From an uncultured Collinsella sp. (GTDB lineage: Bacteria; Actinomycetota; Coriobacteriia; Coriobacteriales; Coriobacteriaceae): 64,000 nucleotides of DNA. The notes beneath the pieces are model-generated. The model saw only the letters and a list, made by a program, of their open reading frames with translations. It had not been told where the DNA came from and ran no database searches. Location: assembly GCA_905197665.1 (NCBI GenBank), contig CAJJZP010000006.1:52756-116755 (forward strand). Direction: 5' to 3'. Below, piece by piece: positions 61,995 to 64,000 of the stretch (position 1 is the stretch's first letter; each line of letters starts with the position of its first letter). A program made the translations under genes and the position numbers.

Positions 61995-63212
61995 CTAGAC
62001 TTCCTCGTAGTAAGTGTCGGGGTCCTCGGGGTCGAAGGGCTCGTTGGCCCACATGACCGTCACGAGGTCTTCGGTGCCGGACAGGTTGGTGATGGAGTGC
62101 GTGTAGCCGGGGACCATCTCCACGGCGCGCATGTCCGAACCCGAGACGATGTACTCGTCGACGGGGAACGGGTTGCCGCCGGCATCCTCGCCCACCTTCC
62201 TCAGCTTGATGGAGGCGGTGCCGGAGACCACCAGGAACCTCTCCCACTTGCTCATGTGCCAGTGGTTGCCCTTGGTGATGCCGGGCTTCGAGACGTTGAT
62301 GGAGACCTGGCCGCGCTCCGGCGTGCGCAGGAACTCGGTGAACGAGCCTCGTTCATCCATGTTGGGCTTAAGGCCGTAGGCGAAGCGGCCCGGCTCGTAG
62401 TAGGAAAGGAACGTGCTCCAGAGTTTCTTGGAGAAGGAGCCCTCGGAAAGGTCCGGCACCGAAAGCGTCTCGCGGCTGTCGCGGAAGCTGCCCAGCAGGT
62501 AGACGATCTCGCCCAGGGTCCTCACGTCGGTTTCCGGGACGTAGCAGAACCCGTCGCCCTCGACGCGCTCCAGCCCCTCGTAGCCGCAGCGATGCTCGTT
62601 TCCGAGCAGGGCGCCCAGCATCTCGTCCACCAGGTCGTCGATGTAGAGGAGCTCGAGCTCGACATTGGGGTCGTTCACGGTGTAGGGGCGGCCGTTGGCG
62701 ATGGCGTCGCAGAAGGTCGCGACGGCGGAGTTGTAGCGCGGGCGGCACCACTTGCCGTAGAGGTTGGGGAAGCGGTAGATGAGCACCGGGGCGCCCGTGC
62801 GCTTCGAGTACTCCCGGAACAGGCCCTCCCCAGCGAGCTTCGACTCACCGTAGGCCGAGCCCTCGAAGCGGCCCGAGAGGCTCGCCTGCGCGGAGCTGGA
62901 GAGCATGACGGGGCACGTGTTGCCGTGTCGCTCGAGGGCGTCCAGCAGCGTGGAGGCGAACCCGAAGTTGCCCTCCATGAACTCGGACTGGTCCTTGGGG
63001 CGGTTGACGCCGGCCAGGTTGAAGACGAAGTCGGCTCGTGAGCAGTAGCCGTCCAGCTCCCCGGGCGTCGAGTCGACGTCGCACTCCATGACCTCGAGCG
63101 GGAGCAGGCCCGCGTATTTCTCGCGGCGGTCCTTGCCGTCCCTTATGTTCTTGAGGGCGCAGCAGAGGTTCTTCCCGACGAAGCCCCTGGCGCCTGTGAC
63201 AAGGACGCGCAC
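61995..63212 (-). CDS. capF: Bifunctional UDP-L-FucNAc synthesis enzyme CapF/FnlB
   Basis: 405 residues. An N-terminal SDR domain (VLVTGARGFVGKNL, LSSSAQASLSG, catalytic YGESK) acts as NADPH-dependent reductase. A C-terminal cupin domain (about 285-390; KGNHWHMSKWERFLVVSG with metal-binding His, VPGYTHSITN) acts as 3-epimerase. It follows capE in the UDP-L-FucNAc pathway. Start ATG 63212 is 1 nt after the capE stop region. Confidence 0.92.
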   Translation of the reverse strand: MRVLVTGARGFVGKNLCCALKNIRDGKDRREKYAGLLPLEVMECDVDSTPGELDGYCSRADFVFNLAGVNRPKDQSEFMEGNFGFASTLLDALERHGNTCPVMLSSSAQASLSGRFEGSAYGESKLAGEGLFREYSKRTGAPVLIYRFPNLYGKWCRPRYNSAVATFCDAIANGRPYTVNDPNVELELLYIDDLVDEMLGALLGNEHRCGYEGLERVEGDGFCYVPETDVRTLGEIVYLLGSFRDSRETLSVPDLSEGSFSKKLWSTFLSYYEPGRFAYGLKPNMDERGSFTEFLRTPERGQVSINVSKPGITKGNHWHMSKWERFLVVSGTASIKLRKVGEDAGGNPFPVDEYIVSGSDMRAVEMVPGYTHSITNLSGTEDLVTVMWANEPFDPEDPDTYYEEV

Positions 63213-63213
63213 C

Positions 63214-64000
63214 CTACTGCACCGCCTCGTGCTCGCGGCCCTCGAGTGCCAGCTGCACGTACTCGGCGGTCTTGATCTTGGCGATGGTGCCCTCCACGTC
63301 GAGCCTCTCGGTGTTGTGGCTCGTGTAGGACTCGTCGGCCTGGGTCTCCACCTCGCCGTCCACGACGAACTTGTCGTAGTTCAGGTCGCGCGAGTCGCAG
63401 GCCACGCGGTAGTAGCCGCCCATGTCCTCGGCGCGCAGCCGCTCCTCGCGGGTCATGAGGGTCTCGAAGAGCTTCTCGCCGTGGCGGGTGCCGATCACGC
63501 GGGTGCCGGTGTCGCCAAACAGCTGCTGCACGGCTTTGGCCAGATCGCCAATGGTGGAAGCATCGGATTTCTGGATGAACAGATCGCCCGGATTGGCGTG
63601 CTCAAAGGCAAACATGACAAGGTCAACGGCCTCATCCAGGTTCATCAAAAAGCGGGTCATGTTGGGATCGGTGATGGTAATGGGGTTGCCGGCCTTGATC
63701 TGCTCCACAAACAGCGGAATCACGCTGCCGCGGCTGCACATCACGTTGCCGTAACGGGTGCAGCAGATGACCGGGCCGCCGCGCTGTGCGCTGACACGCG
63801 CGTTGGCAGTGATAACATGCTCCATCATGGCCTTGGAGATACCCATAGCGTTGATGGGGTAAGCAGCCTTGTCGGTGGACAGGCAGACAACACGCTTGAC
63901 GCCAGCGTCAATAGCGGCGTGCAACACATTATCAGTACCGATGATGTTGGTCTGGACGGCCTGCATGGGGAAGAACTCGCAGGAAGGAACCTGTTTCAGT
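63214..64000 (-). CDS. capE: UDP-GlcNAc 4,6-dehydratase/5-epimerase CapE/FnlA (partial)
   Basis: The C-terminal 261 residues; about 80 N-terminal residues, including the NAD fingerprint, lie beyond the right edge. The reading frame is open to 64000. STDKAAYPINAMGISKAMME carries the conserved D-K pair, with Met where most SDR enzymes have Tyr, as usual for CapE. Also TRYGNVMCSRGSVIPLF and GTRHGEKLFETLMTREE. First committed step to UDP-L-FucNAc. Codon style changes near 63,530: the last hundred or so codons are far more G/C rich. Confidence 0.92.
   Translation of the reverse strand, partial: LKQVPSCEFFPMQAVQTNIIGTDNVLHAAIDAGVKRVVCLSTDKAAYPINAMGISKAMMEHVITANARVSAQRGGPVICCTRYGNVMCSRGSVIPLFVEQIKAGNPITITDPNMTRFLMNLDEAVDLVMFAFEHANPGDLFIQKSDASTIGDLAKAVQQLFGDTGTRVIGTRHGEKLFETLMTREERLRAEDMGGYYRVACDSRDLNYDKFVVDGEVETQADESYTSHNTERLDVEGTIAKIKTAEYVQLALEGREHEAVQ

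Overview
The window most resembles a chromosomal segment of a high-G+C anaerobic actinobacterium of the class Coriobacteriia, probably Collinsella or a close relative. This rests on gene content and style rather than any search. The signs are G/C-rich codon use in the housekeeping genes, frequent TTG and GTG starts with good Shine-Dalgarno (SD) sites, the paired radical-SAM/DUF2344 genes next to rplU-rpmA-obgE, tetrameric glyQS beside a pyruvate phosphate dikinase regulator, a complete mre/rod wall-elongation operon, and a large cell-surface polysaccharide locus. No rRNA, CRISPR array, transposase or phage gene was seen.

Layout. (1) Positions 1-28,111 are housekeeping genes, nearly all on the minus strand: glyQ-glyS-ppsR; rpsP-khpA-rimM-trmD-lepB; dinB, the only plus-strand gene here; radical SAM-DUF2344-rplU-rpmA-obgE-nadD-yqeK-rsfS; mreB-mreC-mreD-mrdA-rodA plus a gene of unknown function; then a TPR membrane protein, a cyclophilin, a zinc-ribbon membrane protein and a P-type ATPase. 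(2) A tRNA-Arg(CCG) lies at 28.2 kb. (3) Positions 28,381-36,891 form a plus-strand aromatic amino acid supra-operon: aroF-tyrA-aroB-aroA-aroC-pheA-aroE/aroK fusion-hairpin-aroQ. It covers all seven shikimate steps plus the first committed Phe and Tyr steps, and a possible leader peptide with an overlapping terminator precedes it. (4) A convergent acyltransferase and a tRNA-Arg(UCU) follow. (5) From 38.1 kb to the right edge lies a surface polysaccharide locus. It holds a Wzm/Wzt-type ABC exporter, a DUF6020-like membrane protein, a GtrB/CsbB-like glycosyltransferase with a YfhO-type partner, dTDP-L-rhamnose genes (rfbA, rfbB, rfbC-rfbD fusion), further glycosyltransferases and membrane proteins, and a UDP-L-FucNAc cassette (capE/fnlA, capF/fnlB, wecB/fnlC). 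The polymer probably contains L-rhamnose and L-N-acetylfucosamine and leaves through the ABC exporter, because no Wzx/Wzy pair was recognised.

The most unusual item is a two-gene, visibly A/T-richer module at 48,829-50,250: a small DUF4869-like protein and a P-loop ATPase with a possible TOPRIM-like second half. It splits the rhamnose genes (rfbA on one side, rfbB/rfbCD on the other) and has no obvious sugar-related role. Base composition alternates sharply through this locus: the sugar-nucleotide genes are very G/C rich, and the glycosyltransferase and membrane genes between them are A/T richer, which fits cassette exchange.

Start codons below were chosen from SD sites and family length. 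In several cases this shortens the longest open frame.
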